Origin: Gemmatimonadota bacterium
GTDB lineage: Bacteria; Gemmatimonadota; Gemmatimonadetes; Palauibacterales; Palauibacteraceae
Reading direction: 5' to 3'
DNA length: 35,405 bases
Assembly (NCBI GenBank): GCA_027295155.1
Contig: JAPULH010000038.1
Span: 1-35,405, forward strand
Below the pieces are notes generated by a model. It saw only the letters and a list, made by a program, of their open reading frames with translations. It was not told the DNA's origin and made no database searches. Shown here piece by piece: positions 34,174 through 35,405 of the stretch. Position 1 is the stretch's first letter. Each line of letters begins with the position of its first letter. The position numbers and the translations under genes are program-made.

Positions 34174-35405
34174 ATGAGCGACCGAGACGTGCTTTCGATG
34201 GCCGTGGCCCCGCTCAGCGCTGCCGCAGGGCTGTTGATCGCCGTGGCCGGGTGCGTAGGAGAGGGAGGCGGCGGCCGGGAGAGCGGCGCACCGGAAGGGC
34301 CGGCCGACAGGGAGATCGGCTCGCCGGACACGGCCGCCATGCCGGCCCACCCCTCGCTGCCCGAGTTCGTCGAGATCGCTCCCGGGCTCACGCCGGAGAA
34401 CCTCCAGCACCGCCTGGCGCGGTTCGCGCCGGTCACCCTCACCTTCGACGAGAGCCTGCTGGACGCCTCGCAGAAGCGCGTGCTCGCCCGGCTGGTCGAG
34501 GCCTCCGACGTCCTGAACGCCATCTTCCTCGATCAGGTGTGGAGAGGCAACTCCGAGCTGGAAGGCATGCTGCGAGAACATCAGGGTCCCGGCATGGACG
34601 CGGCGCGCGCCTACTTCGAGATCATGTACGGGCCCTGGGACCGCCTGGAGGAGGACGAGCCCTTCCTGAACATGGGCCCGAAGCCCGAGGGTGCCGGCTT
34701 CTACTCGGAGGAGATCACGAGGGAGGGCTTCGAGCGCTGGGTCGAGGAGCACCCGGAAGACCGCGAGGCGTTCACATCCTACTACACCGTGATCGAGCAG
34801 CAGGAAGGGGGCGCCCTCGTCGCCGTCCCGTACTCGCGGGCGTACGGCGACGGGCTGCGGGCCGCGGCAGCCGCCCTGCGCCAGGCCGCCAACGACGCCG
34901 GCAACCCGTCGCTCGCCCGTTTCCTCTCCGCGCGCGCCGCCTCGTTCCTCTCGAACGACTACTTCGACAGCGAGGTCGCGTGGATGCGCCTCGAGGACAA
35001 CCTGATCGAGCCGACGATCGGACCCTACGAAGTGTACGAGGACCGTCTGTTCGGCTACAAGGCGGCGTTCGAGTCGTTCCTGGGGATCAGGGATCCCGAG
35101 GAGAGCCGCAAGCTCGCCGGGCTGGTCTCGGAGCTGCCCGCGCTGGAGCAGGCTCTACCCATCCCCGAGGAGCACAAGAACCTGGATCGCCCCTTCACGT
35201 CGCCGATCTCCGTGGTCGACCTCGCCTATGCGGCCGGCGACACCCGGGCCGGCGTGCAGACGATCGCCTTCAACCTTCCGAACGACGCCCGCGTCCGTGA
35301 GCAGGAGGGATCGAAGAAGGTGATGTTGAAGAACGTCATCCAGGCGAAGTTCGAGACGATCCTGAAGCCGATCGCCCTTCGCGTCCTCGTGCCGGAGCAG
35401 GCCGG
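34174..35405 (+). CDS. Lipoprotein, peptidase M49 (dipeptidyl-peptidase III)-like, truncated by window end
   Basis: ORF not in track (no stop in window): MSDRDVLSMAVAPLSAAAGLLIAVAGC lipobox; FLSNDYFDSEVAWMRLEDNLIEPTIGPYEVYEDRLFGYKAAFESFLGIRDPEES. Confidence 0.75.
   Translation, partial: MSDRDVLSMAVAPLSAAAGLLIAVAGCVGEGGGGRESGAPEGPADREIGSPDTAAMPAHPSLPEFVEIAPGLTPENLQHRLARFAPVTLTFDESLLDASQKRVLARLVEASDVLNAIFLDQVWRGNSELEGMLREHQGPGMDAARAYFEIMYGPWDRLEEDEPFLNMGPKPEGAGFYSEEITREGFERWVEEHPEDREAFTSYYTVIEQQEGGALVAVPYSRAYGDGLRAAAAALRQAANDAGNPSLARFLSARAASFLSNDYFDSEVAWMRLEDNLIEPTIGPYEVYEDRLFGYKAAFESFLGIRDPEESRKLAGLVSELPALEQALPIPEEHKNLDRPFTSPISVVDLAYAAGDTRAGVQTIAFNLPNDARVREQEGSKKVMLKNVIQAKFETILKPIALRVLVPEQA

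Noticed and set aside
34251-35300. 349-aa plus-strand ORF and 33784..34752 minus-strand ORF
   Set aside because: Out of frame with, or antisense to, the clear M49-like lipoprotein frame starting at 34174.

Overview
GC-rich bacterial chromosomal window; the taxon is not determinable from sequence alone (a Gemmatimonadota-like gene style is only a guess). It opens with seven tRNA genes on the minus strand (transcription order fMet, terminator, Asn, Phe, Trp, Thr, Arg, Glu). Next is a plus-strand run: glycolate oxidase genes glcD, glcE and a frame-broken glcF, interleaved with a matrixin-like protease, PduO-type ATR, alpha/beta hydrolase and SnoaL-like lipoprotein, followed by an AIF-type reductase, a MIP18/DUF59 protein, FxsA, DoxX and a GAF protein. 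A minus-strand two-domain multicopper oxidase plus ZIP transporter operon lies divergent to a four-gene methyltransferase, FAD oxidoreductase, cyclase and ketosynthase operon. A 12-gene minus-strand run follows (glyS, M3-like pseudopeptidase, hydrolase, NSS transporter, Ig/propeller lipoprotein, flavin reductase, metallopeptidase, site-2 protease, nth, AmgK-RapZ fusion, MurU-like, queG). The window ends with plus-strand GDPD, dinB, an HD protein, a 40-aa MetS-like ORF and a truncated M49-like lipoprotein; the last two are absent from the supplied ORF track. Best leads: an AmgK-RapZC fusion beside MurU, a short dispersed repeat sitting on gene stop codons, an M3-fold protein that lost all its zinc ligands, the MCO/ZIP operon with a DtxR-like operator candidate, the KS minicluster, and an orphan MetS subunit. 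No CRISPR array, phage or transposase was seen. All family calls are from reading motifs, without any database search.
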